A stretch of 41,148 nt of DNA from Burkholderiales bacterium (GCA_025350145.1 JANXYH010000070.1:1-41148), one strand, 5' to 3'; positions 6,762 to 15,417 are shown, counted from the first letter of the stretch. Notes: generated by a model from the letters alone, not told the origin. Translations and numbers: made by a program.

Positions 6762-8342
6762 ATGACCGATCTGCTGACCCGCGCGCTGATCCTGCTGGCG
6801 GCGCTGTGCCTGGGGCCATCAGCCCTGGCCCAGACCTTGCGCTGGGCCAGCCAGGGCGACCCGCAGACCATGGACCCGCACTCGCAGAACGAGTCCCTGA
6901 CCAACATGATGAACGGTCAGGTCTACGAGCGCCTGACGATGCGCGACCGCAAGCTCAACATCGTGCCCAGTCTGGCCCTGAGCTGGCAGCAGCTCAGCCC
7001 CTTGGTCTGGCGCTACAAGCTGCGCCCAGGTGTCAAGTTCCATGAGGGCCAGCCGTTCACGGCCGACGACGTGGTCTTTTCGATCAAGCGCGGCCAGGAG
7101 CCGAACTCGCAGATCAACAATTACGCCCTGGCCGTGGGCGAGCCGGTCAAGATCGACGAGTTGACGGTGGAGTTCAGGCTCAAGGCCGTCAACCCGATCT
7201 TTACCGAGCACCTGGACGGCCTGTGGATCATGAGCAAGTCCTGGTCCGAGGAGCACAAGGTCACCAGGCCGCTGGACTTCAAGGCCAAGGAGGAGACCTG
7301 GGCGGCAATGCACAGCAACGGCACCGGCCCCTACCTGCTGGCCAGCCGCCAGCCCGGCATCAAGACCAGCTACAAGCGCAACCCCAACTGGTGGGGCAAG
7401 TTCGAGGGCAATGTCCAGGACGTTGTCTTCACCCCGATAGGCAACGACGCGACCCGGCTGGCGGCGCTGGTCTCGGGCGAGATCGACTTCGTGCTCGACC
7501 CCGCGCCGCGTGACGTGCCGCGGCTGCGCAACACCGCTGGCGTCAAGGTGGTCGACGGGCCGGAGAACCGCATCGTCTTCATCGGCATGGACCAAAGCCG
7601 CGACGAACTGCTGTACAGCAGCGTCAAGGGCAAGAACCCGTTCAAGGACATCCGGGTGCGGCGCGCGCTCTACCAGGCGATCGACATAGAGACGCTGAAG
7701 ACCAAGCTGATGAACGGCCTGTCGGCCCCGACCGGGGCGATGACGCCGTCGCCGCTGGCCTACAACGGCGATCCCGAGTTCGACAAGCGCCTGCCCTACG
7801 ACGTCGCTGCGGCGCGCAGGCTGATGGCCGAGGCCGGCTATGCCGATGGCTTCGAGGTGACCATCGATTGCCCCAACAACCGCTACATCAACGACGAGGA
7901 AATCTGCGTCGCGCTGGCCTCGATGTGGGCCCAGCTCAAGGTCAAGCTCAAGGTCAACGCGATGCCGCGGGTGACCTATTTCCCGCGCCTGGAAAAGCAG
8001 GACACCAGCCTGTACATGCTCGGCTGGGGCGGTGCGGTCACCGACGCCGAGACCACGCTGACGCCGGTGATGCGCAACCGCGCCGACAAGGGCGTGGGCT
8101 TCTACAACTACGGCGCCAGCCGCAACGACAAGTTCGACGCCCTGGCCGCAGCCAGCAGCAACGAGGCCGACCCGAGGAAGCGCGAGGCGCTGATCAAGGC
8201 GGCGCTGCGCGAGTGGCAGGAGCAGGTCCACACCATCCCGCTGCACCGCCAGGTGATTCCCTGGGCGTCGCGGGCCAACGTCAGTGTCGTGCACCGTGCG
8301 GACAACTGGTTGGAAGTGGCCTGGGTGAACGTAGGCCGATAA
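6762..8342 (+). CDS. ABC transporter substrate-binding protein, family 5 (peptide/nickel type)
   Basis: The 526-residue protein has a signal peptide (to about residue 24, 'LGPSALAQ') and the SBP_bac_5 fold signatures. These are 'LRWASQGDPQTMDPHSQNE' at the mature N-terminus, 'LSPLVWRYKLRPGVKFHEGQPFTADDVVFSIKR', and the late 'ADNWLEVAWVNVG'. Such lipid-free periplasmic proteins deliver peptides, nickel, haem precursors or similar ligands to an ABC permease. No permease or ATPase genes are adjacent: copZ lies before it and flagellin after. It may therefore be an orphan binding protein that uses a permease coded elsewhere. A longer frame starting with TTG at 6732 exists, but the ATG at 6762 places the signal peptide correctly. 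Ligand unknown. Confidence 0.88.
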   Translation: MTDLLTRALILLAALCLGPSALAQTLRWASQGDPQTMDPHSQNESLTNMMNGQVYERLTMRDRKLNIVPSLALSWQQLSPLVWRYKLRPGVKFHEGQPFTADDVVFSIKRGQEPNSQINNYALAVGEPVKIDELTVEFRLKAVNPIFTEHLDGLWIMSKSWSEEHKVTRPLDFKAKEETWAAMHSNGTGPYLLASRQPGIKTSYKRNPNWWGKFEGNVQDVVFTPIGNDATRLAALVSGEIDFVLDPAPRDVPRLRNTAGVKVVDGPENRIVFIGMDQSRDELLYSSVKGKNPFKDIRVRRALYQAIDIETLKTKLMNGLSAPTGAMTPSPLAYNGDPEFDKRLPYDVAAARRLMAEAGYADGFEVTIDCPNNRYINDEEICVALASMWAQLKVKLKVNAMPRVTYFPRLEKQDTSLYMLGWGGAVTDAETTLTPVMRNRADKGVGFYNYGASRNDKFDALAAASSNEADPRKREALIKAALREWQEQVHTIPLHRQVIPWASRANVSVVHRADNWLEVAWVNVGR

Positions 8343-8752
8343 ACGGCTCGAAAAATCGGCCGGATGGGCGCCTTCTCGGCGCCGGCTTGAGGGTCTGGCC
8401 GGCGCTGGCTGCGTTTTGCCCCGGATTTGCGTGACCGAGTGCACGGCAGCGGCGGCCCTGGCCGGTTGACAGCTCAAGAAAGAGTTTGCGAATCCCCCCT
8501 CAAGTCGCCCGAGAGCGTGGCCGATACCCAACCAACGGACGGTTCCTGAGCCCCCGTGGTCCGGTTAGCCGGCCAATGGCACACGGCCAGAGTGATGGCC
8601 TTGAGCAGCATGGGCGACTGGTGCGGACGTGTCCAGTCTGGTGTTGAGCCAGGCTGGACGAGCGAGGGAAGTTGGTCGGGCGCAAGCCTGATCGGCGACC
8701 CGAACGACGTCGGCGCTTTCTGCCGGGATTTTTTCAACCCAAGGAGTTCATC
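8343..8752. other. 410-bp intergenic region before the first flagellin
   Basis: I see no convincing gene here. It holds a GC-only hairpin at 8367-8383 (GGCGCC, 5-base loop, GGCGCC) that lacks a T tract, and the sigma-28-like promoter at 8500-8527. The flagellin leader from that promoter would be about 220 nt, which is long. A strong Shine-Dalgarno AAGGAG at 8741-8746 lies 6 bases before the GTG start. Confidence 0.6.
8500..8527 (+). promoter_or_regulatory. sigma-28 (FliA)-like promoter of the first flagellin
   Basis: TCAAGTCG at 8500-8507 and GCCGATAC at 8520-8527 are 12 bp apart, the same layout as before fliD and the HD-GYP gene. Flagellin genes are classic FliA targets. Start of transcription is expected near 8534, leaving a long untranslated leader to 8753. 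Confidence 0.65.
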
Positions 8753-9616
8753 GTGCCTCTGACCATCAACACCAACCTCTCCTCGCTGAATGCGCAGCAC
8801 AACTTGACCATGTCGCAATCGGCCTTGTCAACCTCGATGCAGCGCCTGTCCTCAGGCCTGCGCGTCAACTCGGCCAAGGACGACGCCGCTGGCCTGGCCA
8901 TCGCCTCCCGCATGGACGCCCAGGTCCGTGGCATGACGGTGGCGGTGCGCAATGCCAACGACGGCATCTCGCTGTCGCAGACCGCTGAAGGCGCGCTGGG
9001 CAAGATCAGCGACTCGCTGCAGCGCATGCGTGAATTGGCCGTGCAGTCGGCCAACGCCACCAACAGCAGCAGCGACAAGGATTCGCTGGACAAGGAGTTC
9101 GGTGAACTGGCCAAGGAAATCCAGCGTGTCGCCGGCGGCACCACCTTCAACGGTCTGCACATCCTGGGCAGCAACGCCGGTGCGCAATCGTTCCAGGTTG
9201 GGGCCGGAACCACCAGCAACGACAACGTCGACATCACCACCACCGACATGACCACCGACAGCACCATCACGGCCGTGGCCGGTACCGACAACACCGGGGC
9301 CGGCCGGGCGCTGATCGACAACACCGCCACCGCAGCGGCGATCCACACCGTGATCGACAACCTCGACACGTCGATCAACACGGTCAACACCCAGCGTTCG
9401 GCAATGGGTGCCTCGCAGTCGCGCTTTGACTCGGTGATCGGCAACCTGAACACCTCGGTCCAGAACCAGACCGCCGCGCGCAGCCGCATCATGGACGCCG
9501 ACTTCGCGGCCGAGACCGCCAACCTCAGCCGCGCCAACATCCTGCAGCAGGCCGGAAACGCGATGATTGCCCAAGCCAACCAGTTGCCGCAGCAAGTGCT
9601 GCAGTTGCTTCGATGA
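8753..9616 (+). CDS. fliC: flagellin (copy 1)
   Basis: The 287-residue protein is a short flagellin with the conserved D0/D1 N-terminus ('[11 protein letters not shown]', '[23 protein letters not shown]') and C-terminus ('[28 protein letters not shown]', ending QVLQLLR). The central variable part is small (about residues 155-215, rich in T, D and N), so outer D2/D3 domains are largely absent. It is exported by the flagellar type III apparatus and polymerises into the filament. The start is a GTG at 8753: it directly follows AAGGAG and gives the standard VPLTINTN beginning. An in-frame upstream ATG would add a non-flagellin leader. It is followed by a terminator and a second flagellin gene of very similar sequence. 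Confidence 0.95.
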   Translation: MPLTINTNLSSLNAQHNLTMSQSALSTSMQRLSSGLRVNSAKDDAAGLAIASRMDAQVRGMTVAVRNANDGISLSQTAEGALGKISDSLQRMRELAVQSANATNSSSDKDSLDKEFGELAKEIQRVAGGTTFNGLHILGSNAGAQSFQVGAGTTSNDNVDITTTDMTTDSTITAVAGTDNTGAGRALIDNTATAAAIHTVIDNLDTSINTVNTQRSAMGASQSRFDSVIGNLNTSVQNQTAARSRIMDADFAAETANLSRANILQQAGNAMIAQANQLPQQVLQLLR

Positions 9617-9961
9617 CCATGCGCTCGCCGCGCTAGCGGGTGGCTCGGCCGAAGCCGGCGGACCCAGCGCGCGCGGCCCGCCGGCGGAATCTGCCATTGC
9701 CCGCTAAAAACGCCCTCGATCTTCCGGATCGAGGGCGTTTTCGCGTGCGCGACGGGTCTGAACGGGCGCACTCCTGGGGCCCAACATCGCCGCAATCAGC
9801 ACTGCAAACGGTGTGCATTTCGGTGCTTCGGGTCGAAGCGGATTGCTCAGAATCGCTTTCATGCCGGCCCCTTTGCAGGGTTGGCGTGGACCGGAACCAC
9901 TGCCGCCAGGTTTGGCCAGGCAAGTACGCCGGGAGTCTTCGATTCTTGAGGGGTGCTCTCC
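9617..9961. other. 345-bp gap between the two flagellin genes
   Basis: The gap contains the strong terminator at 9707-9741 and the leader of the second flagellin. Unlike the other late flagellar genes in this window, I could not find a TCAAG / CCGATA pair here. The second flagellin may use a different promoter, a degenerate one, or read-through past the terminator. I see no coding sequence. Confidence 0.55.
9707..9741 (+). terminator. bidirectional-looking terminator after flagellin 1
   Basis: A perfect 15-bp stem, AAAACGCCCTCGATC with GATCGAGGGCGTTTT, closes a 5-base loop (TTCCG). The A-run before and T-run after would let it work in both directions. It separates the two flagellin genes. 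Confidence 0.92.
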
Positions 9962-10828
9962 ATGCCGCAGACGATCAATACCAACCTGGCTTCGCTGAAC
10001 GCACAGCGAAACCTCAGCATGTCGCAGTCATCGCTGTCGACAGCGATGCAACGCCTTTCCTCGGGCCTGCGGGTCAATTCGGCCAAGGACGACGCCGCCG
10101 GCCTGGCCATCGCCGAGCGCATGAATGCCCAGGTTCGCGGCATGAATGTGGCGGTGCGCAATGCCAACGACGGCATCTCGCTGGCGCAGACCGCAGAAGG
10201 CGGCCTGGGCAAGGTCACCGACGCGCTGCAGCGCATGCGAGAGCTGGCGGTGCAGTCGGCCAACGCCACCAACAGCAACAGCGACAAGGATTCGCTGGAC
10301 AAGGAGTTCGGCGAACTGGCCAAGGAGGTGCAGCGGGTGCTGGGCGGCACGACCTTCAACGGCAAGGCCATCCTCGGCACCAACGCCGGGGTGCAGACCT
10401 TCCAGATCGGCGCCAACACCACGACCAACGACACCATCGACGTGACCACGGTCGATCTGACCGTCGACGCCACCGTCACCGCCGTGGCCGGCACCGACAA
10501 CACCGGCGCAGGCCGGGCAGTGATCGACAACACCGCCACGGTGGCCGCGATCCACACCGTGATCGACAACATCGATGCGGCCCTGAACACCGCCAACGCC
10601 CAGCGCGCGACCATGGGTGCGTCGCAATCGCGCTTCGACGCGGTGATCACGAACCTGCATACCTCGGTCGAAAACCAGACCGCCGCACGCAGCCGGATCA
10701 TGGACGCCGACTTCGCCGCCGAGACCGCCAACTTGAGCCGCGCCAACATCCTGCAGCAGGCTGGCAACGCGATGGTGGCGCAGGCCAACCAATTGCCGCA
10801 ACAGGTGCTGCGATTGCTGCAGAACTGA
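9962..10828 (+). CDS. fliC: flagellin (copy 2)
   Basis: The 288-residue product is a near twin of the upstream flagellin. It has the same conserved ends ('[43 protein letters not shown]' and '[28 protein letters not shown]'), and the short variable region shares the block [14 protein letters not shown](L/V)IDNTAT. Long stretches are identical at DNA level too, which points to tandem duplication and perhaps gene conversion. The ATG at 9962 (MPQTINTN) is preceded by GAGGGG. The in-frame ATG three codons earlier would spoil the normal start. Bacteria with two flagellins often place them in different filament zones or express them at different times; which applies here is unknown. Confidence 0.94.
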   Translation: MPQTINTNLASLNAQRNLSMSQSSLSTAMQRLSSGLRVNSAKDDAAGLAIAERMNAQVRGMNVAVRNANDGISLAQTAEGGLGKVTDALQRMRELAVQSANATNSNSDKDSLDKEFGELAKEVQRVLGGTTFNGKAILGTNAGVQTFQIGANTTTNDTIDVTTVDLTVDATVTAVAGTDNTGAGRAVIDNTATVAAIHTVIDNIDAALNTANAQRATMGASQSRFDAVITNLHTSVENQTAARSRIMDADFAAETANLSRANILQQAGNAMVAQANQLPQQVLRLLQN

Positions 10829-10860
10829 CGCGCCGCAGCCGGCGCGCCCGACGCCAGCCC

Positions 10861-10903
10861 CCAGGCCGCGACCGCCCGATCGGGTGGCGCGGCCTTGGTT
10901 TTT
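10861..10903 (+). terminator. terminator after flagellin 2
   Basis: A long imperfect stem runs from CCAGGCCGCG to CGCGGCCTTGG around a GCCCGATCGGGT core and is followed by five T residues (10899-10903). Confidence 0.8.
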
Positions 10904-10938
10904 GCCGGCGCCGGCATGGTGCGGCAGATCGGCGGTAC

Positions 10939-10966
10939 TCAAGCCAACGCCACTGGCCGCCGATAT
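10939..10966 (+). promoter_or_regulatory. sigma-28 (FliA)-like promoter of fliD
   Basis: TCAAGCCA at 10939-10946 and GCCGATAT at 10959-10966 are separated by 12 bp, matching the site before the first flagellin and the HD-GYP gene. The fliD ATG is 27 bases after the -10 box. Confidence 0.65.
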
Positions 10967-10992
10967 AGCCGACAACCCGGAGTCACCCGCCC

Positions 10993-12465
10993 ATGGCCAC
11001 CAGTTCCATCTCCAACGTCGGCAGCATCAGCTCGGCAGGCCTGGGCAGCGGCCTGGACGTCAATTCCATCGTCAGCCAGTTGATGGCGGTGGAGAGCCGG
11101 CCGCTGACCCTGCTGCAGACCCAGGCCGGCTCGCTGCAGTCCAAGTTGTCCACCTTCGGCAGTCTGCAAAGCCAGTTCGCGACCCTGCGCGACAAGTCCA
11201 ACGCGCTGCTTGCACCCAGCCTGTGGAGCGCGACCACCGCCACCTCGGACGACGCCTCGGCGGTCAAGGTGGCGACCGCCAGCAATGCCCAGGTCGGGGC
11301 CTACACCATCAGCGTCGCTGCCCTGGCCAGCACCCAGACCTTGACTTCGTCGGCACTGGGTGGATCGTCGGCCACGCTCAATCCGGGCAGCCTGACGATA
11401 GCGCTGGGCAGTTGGAGCGCCGGCCCGCCGCCGGGTTTCACCGCCAAGAGCGGTGCCAGTGCGGTGACGGTGGACATCGCCAGTGGCGCGACCAGCCTGG
11501 CCAGCATCCGCGACAAGATCAACGCGGCCGGCGCGGGCGTCACCGCCACCATCATCAGCGACGCCAGCGGGGCGCGGCTGTCACTGCGCTCGCAGGCCAG
11601 CGGTGCGGAGAACGGCTTTCGCGTCAGCGTCAGCGAGACCAGCGACGACGGCGTCGCCGGCAGCGGCCTGTCGATGCTGGCCTACGACCCGTCCAACCCT
11701 GTGGCTGGCAGCTCCAACCTGGCCTTGAGCCAGGCTGCGGGCAACGCCAGCGCAACCATCAACGGCATCCCGGTCAGCTCGGCCAGCAACACCCTGAGCA
11801 ACGTCGTCGACGGCCTGACCCTGAGCCTGCTCAAGACCACCGCCAGCGCGGTCAACCTCACGGTCGCGACCGACAACGCGGCGATCCAGAAGTCGATCAC
11901 TGACTTTGTCGTCGCGTTCAACAGTCTGGCCGGCTACATCCACACCCAGACCGCCTACGACGCCGGCAGCAAGACCGGCGGCCTGCTGCAGGGCGACCAG
12001 TCGACGATCGCGCTGCAAAACCGGCTGCGCGGCGTCATCAACCAGTCCAGCAGCGCCAGTTCGAGCTGGTCCACCCTGTCGGGCATCGGCATCACGATGC
12101 AGGCCGATGGCAGCCTGGTCACGGACAGCACCAAGCTCGGCAATGCCGTGGGCCAGCTTGACGAGCTCAAGAAGCTGCTCTTCACCAACGGTGCGGACAG
12201 CGCCAGCTCGGGCTTCGTGCGGCGCTTTCAGCAACTCGCCGACACCGCCCTGTCGTCCGGCGGCGTGTTCGACAGCCGGACCGCCGGCCTGCATGCCAGC
12301 CTGCTGCTCAACAGCAAGTCGCAGGACGCGATGCAGAACCGGCTGGATGCGACACAGGCCCGTCTGCGCGCGCAGTACAGCGCGCTGGACACAAAGATGA
12401 GCCAGCTCAACGGCCTGAGCGCCTACATCACCCAGCAATTGGCGGTCAACAACAGGACCGCCTGA
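10993..12465 (+). CDS. fliD: flagellar hook-associated protein 2 (filament cap)
   Basis: The 490-residue protein is FliD, the pentameric cap that folds flagellin subunits at the filament tip. The N-terminus 'SISSAGLGSGLDVNSIVSQLMAVESRPLTLLQTQ' is diagnostic. The middle holds the usual S/T/A/N-rich sheet domains, and the C-terminus ('QNRLDATQARLRAQYSALDTKMSQLNGLSAYITQQL') is the heptad-type helix of FliD_C. It follows the two flagellins, has its own sigma-28-like promoter and precedes fliS, the standard late-class order. The length is normal for the family. Confidence 0.95.
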   Translation: MATSSISNVGSISSAGLGSGLDVNSIVSQLMAVESRPLTLLQTQAGSLQSKLSTFGSLQSQFATLRDKSNALLAPSLWSATTATSDDASAVKVATASNAQVGAYTISVAALASTQTLTSSALGGSSATLNPGSLTIALGSWSAGPPPGFTAKSGASAVTVDIASGATSLASIRDKINAAGAGVTATIISDASGARLSLRSQASGAENGFRVSVSETSDDGVAGSGLSMLAYDPSNPVAGSSNLALSQAAGNASATINGIPVSSASNTLSNVVDGLTLSLLKTTASAVNLTVATDNAAIQKSITDFVVAFNSLAGYIHTQTAYDAGSKTGGLLQGDQSTIALQNRLRGVINQSSSASSSWSTLSGIGITMQADGSLVTDSTKLGNAVGQLDELKKLLFTNGADSASSGFVRRFQQLADTALSSGGVFDSRTAGLHASLLLNSKSQDAMQNRLDATQARLRAQYSALDTKMSQLNGLSAYITQQLAVNNRTA

Positions 12466-12775
12466 TCCGGGCTGCGCCGCCCGGCGCGGCAGCGCTGCTG
12501 GGCGGGCGGACCAGCGCACGCGCGCTGCATTTCGGCTGGCGTCGTGGCAACCATGACCCGCTGTTGCGGCAGGCTTTCGCGACGCACAGCCGGCAAATTC
12601 ATGCCACGCCTGCGCCGCAGTTGCAGTTCCGCCCTCCGGGGCTTTGGGCAGGCTCAAGTGCCCAGGTCGTTGACCGATATCCCAAACACACCCGCCGCAG
12701 CCCGCTGGCCCGACGTCAGGCCAAGGCGCTGTCAGCCCCAGCCACCCGCGAGATACCCACCCGCCACGCCCGAAC
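12466..12775. other. 310-bp gap between fliD and fliS
   Basis: No convincing reading frame is present. Behind fliD there is a GC-rich imperfect hairpin without a T tract, and the sigma-28-like site for fliS lies at 12654-12680. The leader from that promoter to the fliS ATG would be about 90 nt. Confidence 0.5.
12654..12680 (+). promoter_or_regulatory. sigma-28 (FliA)-like promoter of fliS
   Basis: TCAAGTGC at 12654-12661 and ACCGATAT at 12673-12680 are 11 bp apart, one base less than at the other three sites and with A in place of the first G of the -10 box. It is a slightly weaker match. Confidence 0.5.
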
Positions 12776-13216
12776 ATGTTCAATGCGCCCTACGCTCCCT
12801 CTGCCACGCGCAGTCAGCAGTTTGCCGGGTCCTATCACCAGTTCGGCAACCTCGGCAAGGTCGCGCAGGCATCGCCGCATGGGCTGGTGGCGCTGTTGTT
12901 CGAGGGCTACTTCGCGGCCTTGAATCGGGCTCGCGGGGCGATGCGTGCCGGCGAGATCGGCGCCAAGGGCTCGGCCATCGGCCACGCCGTGCGGATCGTC
13001 GACGAGGGTCTGCGTGCGGCCTTGAACCTCAGCCAGGGCGGCAACCTGGCGGCCGATCTGGACGATCTCTACGCCTACGTCTGCCTGCGCATGACACAGG
13101 CCAACCTGCAGAACGACGAGGCCGCGCTGGACGAGTGCATGCGCCTGATGACGCCGCTGCGCGAGGCCTGGGCGGGCATCGCGGGCAGTGCCGACCATGC
13201 CGGCCGGCGCAACTGA
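12776..13216 (+). CDS. fliS: flagellin export chaperone FliS
   Basis: The 146-residue protein matches FliS, the cytoplasmic chaperone that binds the flagellin C-terminus and stops premature polymerisation. Family hallmarks are the N-terminal Y-x-x-V/F segment ('AGSYHQFGNLGKVAQASPHGLVALLFEGYFAALNRARGAM'), the 'GSAIGHAVRIVDEGLRAALNLSQGGNLAADLDDLYAYVCLRM' helices and the 'ANLQNDEAALDECMRLMTPLREAW' end. It lies between fliD and fliT and is probably transcribed from its own late promoter together with fliT and ycgR. Confidence 0.93.
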   Translation: MFNAPYAPSATRSQQFAGSYHQFGNLGKVAQASPHGLVALLFEGYFAALNRARGAMRAGEIGAKGSAIGHAVRIVDEGLRAALNLSQGGNLAADLDDLYAYVCLRMTQANLQNDEAALDECMRLMTPLREAWAGIAGSADHAGRRN

Positions 13217-13300
13217 TCCCCCTTCGTGCGAAAGCCATGACATGAACGCATGGACCGGTCTCACAACGCACACCGTGGCCCTGGGCGCAGAGGTTGATCG

Positions 13301-13600
13301 ATGAGCAAACTGCTGAACTATTACGAAGCCATCGAGAAGGCCAGCGCCGACATGCTCTGCGCCGCCCGCGACGGCAACTGGGACCATGTGATCAAGCTCG
13401 AAGGCGCTTGCGTGCTGCTGATCAGCCAGCTCAAGAATGCCGCCCGCAACACCGCCCTGAGCAGCGAGGAGAGCCAGCTCAAGTCGCGCATCATGCGCCG
13501 CGTGCTGGTCAACGACGCCGAGATCCGCCACCTGGCCGAACCCTGGCTGGAGGACCTCGACGAGATGATCCACCAGTCCCAGCGCAAGACGCTGCACTGA
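13301..13600 (+). CDS. fliT: FliT-like flagellar chaperone
   Basis: This 99-residue, mostly helical protein begins 'SKLLNYYEAIEKASADMLCAARDGNWDHVIKLEGAC', the usual FliT pattern of a first helix with a W at the end of the repeat. FliT chaperones the cap protein FliD and, in enterics, also modulates FlhDC. Position after fliS and before ycgR supports the call; sequence alone is only moderately diagnostic for this short family. The start is preceded by AGAGG. It lies 84 bp after fliS and 7 bp before the PilZ gene. Confidence 0.8.
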   Translation: MSKLLNYYEAIEKASADMLCAARDGNWDHVIKLEGACVLLISQLKNAARNTALSSEESQLKSRIMRRVLVNDAEIRHLAEPWLEDLDEMIHQSQRKTLH

Positions 13601-13607
13601 GCCCGCC

Positions 13608-14405
13608 GTGGTCGACCCCCAGCCAACAGACGCGGCGCCGGCAGACGCGGGCCGCAACGACGCTGCCGAGGCATCGCTGGCGCCCTACGCCATCGAGCAG
13701 CCGGCCGAACTGCTGGGCTGCCTGCGCCGGCTGCTGGCGGCCAACGCCGTGCTCAGCCTGACTGCGCCCGGCGGCACGGCGTTGTCCACCCAACTCTGTT
13801 CGGTCGACGAAGTGCATGGCCGGATCGGCTTCGACGCGGCGGGTCTGGGTGCGGTGCTGCCCGAGCTGGCCGAGCGCAACGAGGTCACGGTGGTGGCTTA
13901 CCTGGACGAGGTCAGGCTGCAGTTCGAACTGCACGATCTGTTGATCGTCCACGGCGCGCGTACTTCGGCCCTGCAGGCCGGCCTGCCGCAGCGCATTTAC
14001 CGCTTCCAGCGCCGCAATGCTTTTCGGGTGCGGGCGCAGGGCCGGATCGCACCGATGGCCGAGTTTCGCCACCCCGCCATGCCCGAGATGCGGATCGCGC
14101 TGCGGGTGCTGGACATCAGCATTGGCGGCTGTGCCCTGCTGCTGCCGGCCGACGTGCCCGCCCTGGCGCCCGGTGTGGCGATCGCCGGTGCGCGGCTGCG
14201 CCTGGACGCCGAGACCCGGCTGGACGTGACGCTGCAGGTGCACCACGTCACCTCGATCCAGCCCGGGCCGCCGGGCACCCGGCTGGGTTGTTCGCTGGTC
14301 GGGCTGGCCCCGTCAGCCAGCCGCACCTTGCAGTGCCACATCGACCAGATCCAGAGGCGCCAGCGCCTGGTGGTCTCGGCCGCGCGAACCGAAGGCGCGG
14401 CGTGA
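13608..14405 (+). CDS. ycgR: YcgR-type PilZ protein (c-di-GMP flagellar brake)
   Basis: The 265-residue protein has an N-terminal YcgR/PilZN-like domain (about residues 25-125) and a C-terminal PilZ domain. The PilZ c-di-GMP signature is present: RRNAFR (about 137-142, the RxxxR arm) and DISIGG (about 167-172, the D/NxSxxG turn). YcgR proteins bind c-di-GMP and slow or bias the flagellar motor. The start is a GTG at 13608, 7 bp after fliT; the stop overlaps the next gene's GTG start in a GTGA junction. Placement in the late flagellar operon supports a motility role. Confidence 0.88.
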   Translation: MVDPQPTDAAPADAGRNDAAEASLAPYAIEQPAELLGCLRRLLAANAVLSLTAPGGTALSTQLCSVDEVHGRIGFDAAGLGAVLPELAERNEVTVVAYLDEVRLQFELHDLLIVHGARTSALQAGLPQRIYRFQRRNAFRVRAQGRIAPMAEFRHPAMPEMRIALRVLDISIGGCALLLPADVPALAPGVAIAGARLRLDAETRLDVTLQVHHVTSIQPGPPGTRLGCSLVGLAPSASRTLQCHIDQIQRRQRLVVSAARTEGAA

Positions 14406-14845
14406 ACGCAAACCGCCCGGCGCCGAGCTTGGCCTGTGGCGTGGCCGGTCTTGGCCTGGTCGAATTGACGGTGGTGCTGGCGCTGCTGGCGATCCTGGTC
14501 GCAGCGGCCTTGCCGAGCTGGCAGTCGCAGTTGCAGCGCAACCGCAGGCTGGACGCCACCGGCGCCTTGCTGCGGGTGCAGCGGGCACAGGCCGGCTACC
14601 ACCAGCGTTTTGGCCGCTATGCCAGCGCGCTGGGCCAGTTGCGCGACAACTTTGGCGCGATCGGCGACACCAGCCGCGCCGGCCACTACCGCCTGAGCCT
14701 GCAGGTCGACGGCGGGCAGAACTACTTGGCGGTGGCCCAGGCGCAGGCCGGCCAGGCGGGCGACCGCGACTGCGCCCAGATCGTGCTGAGCGTTCGCGGC
14801 ATGGTCAGCGAGCAGCAACCCAGTGCCCGCTGCTGGTTGCCATGA
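14402..14845 (+). CDS. type IV pilin-like / minor pilin (PilE-like)
   Basis: The 147-residue product carries a prepilin N-terminus with a leader ending in glycine, then 'LGLVELTVVLALLAILVAAALPSW'. The conserved Glu at mature position 5 and the long hydrophobic helix are intact, so it should be a prepilin-peptidase substrate assembled at the inner membrane. The globular part contains Y-x-x-F-G-R-Y-x-S-x-L ('YHQRFGRYASALGQL'), common in PilE-like minor pilins, and two cysteines near the end for a disulfide. The GTG start overlaps the ycgR stop by 4 bases, so the genes are translationally coupled. The longer frame upstream overlaps ycgR and is rejected. Confidence 0.82.
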   Translation: MNANRPAPSLACGVAGLGLVELTVVLALLAILVAAALPSWQSQLQRNRRLDATGALLRVQRAQAGYHQRFGRYASALGQLRDNFGAIGDTSRAGHYRLSLQVDGGQNYLAVAQAQAGQAGDRDCAQIVLSVRGMVSEQQPSARCWLP

Positions 14846-15417
14846 CCGCTGCCTTGACCGCGCCATTGCCGAGGCCACGCAGGTCTGGATTGACGCTGCT
14901 GGAGGTGATGATCGGCCTGGCGATCCTGGTGATCCTGGGCAGCATGGCCGTGCCGTCGTTCAGCGCCATGGTCCAACACCGCCGCCTGGTGGCGGTGGCG
15001 CGGCACCTCGCCGCCGATCTGCGCGAGACCCGCGAGGAGGCCATCCGCCTCGGTCAGACCGTGCAACTGGTGTTCGGTGCCGAGACCGCCGCCGAGCGTT
15101 GGTGCTACGCCGTGGTGGCCGGCGCGGAGGATCTCGCGCCCGGCTTCTGCGCCGCTTCCGTTTCCTACTCCGCTTCCGCGCCGCGCCCAGCGCGTCTGCT
15201 CAAGCGCGTCTCTGGCGTCGACCATCCCGGCGTGTCGGTGCTCAAGTCGCAGAACATTGCGGTCGCCGCCGATGGCGTGTATGCCGGACGGCAGGCGCCC
15301 TCGGTGGCGTTTGCCAACCTTGCGGGCGAACAATTGCAGGTGCGCCTGAACCGCATGGGCAGGGCCACGGTCTGCGTCGCCTCTGGAGTGGCAGATGAGC
15401 TTGCGCGCTGCCAATAG
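14842..15417 (+). CDS. GspH/FimT-family pseudopilin
   Basis: This 191-residue protein has the prepilin signature 'SGLTLLEVMIGLAILVILGSMAVPSF' (cleavage after G, Glu at +5) and the FimT/GspH follow-on 'LAADLRETREEAIRLGQTVQL'. It is probably a minor pseudopilin that primes pilus or pseudopilus assembly. The ATG overlaps the preceding stop in ATGA, and its own 3' end overlaps the ATPase gene by 23 bp, so the three pilus-type genes form a coupled set. Two C-terminal cysteines (residues ~180 and 190) could form a disulfide loop. Confidence 0.85.
   Translation: MTAALTAPLPRPRRSGLTLLEVMIGLAILVILGSMAVPSFSAMVQHRRLVAVARHLAADLRETREEAIRLGQTVQLVFGAETAAERWCYAVVAGAEDLAPGFCAASVSYSASAPRPARLLKRVSGVDHPGVSVLKSQNIAVAADGVYAGRQAPSVAFANLAGEQLQVRLNRMGRATVCVASGVADELARCQ

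Noticed and set aside
8335-8342. A perfect GCCGATAA sigma-28 -10 box
   Set aside because: It is the end of the binding-protein gene (last codons and stop) and has no TAAA/TCAA box at the right distance upstream.
8367-8383. A GC-only hairpin behind the binding-protein gene as terminator
   Set aside because: The stem is only 6 bp and no T run follows on either side.
9742-9961. A sigma-54 promoter (GG-N10-GC) before the second flagellin, e.g. TGGCGTGG at ~9885
   Set aside because: The second GC dinucleotide is not at the required distance.
9200-10600. Repeated DNA blocks in the flagellin region as a CRISPR or tandem array
   Set aside because: The repetition comes from two paralogous flagellin genes, not from short regularly spaced repeats.
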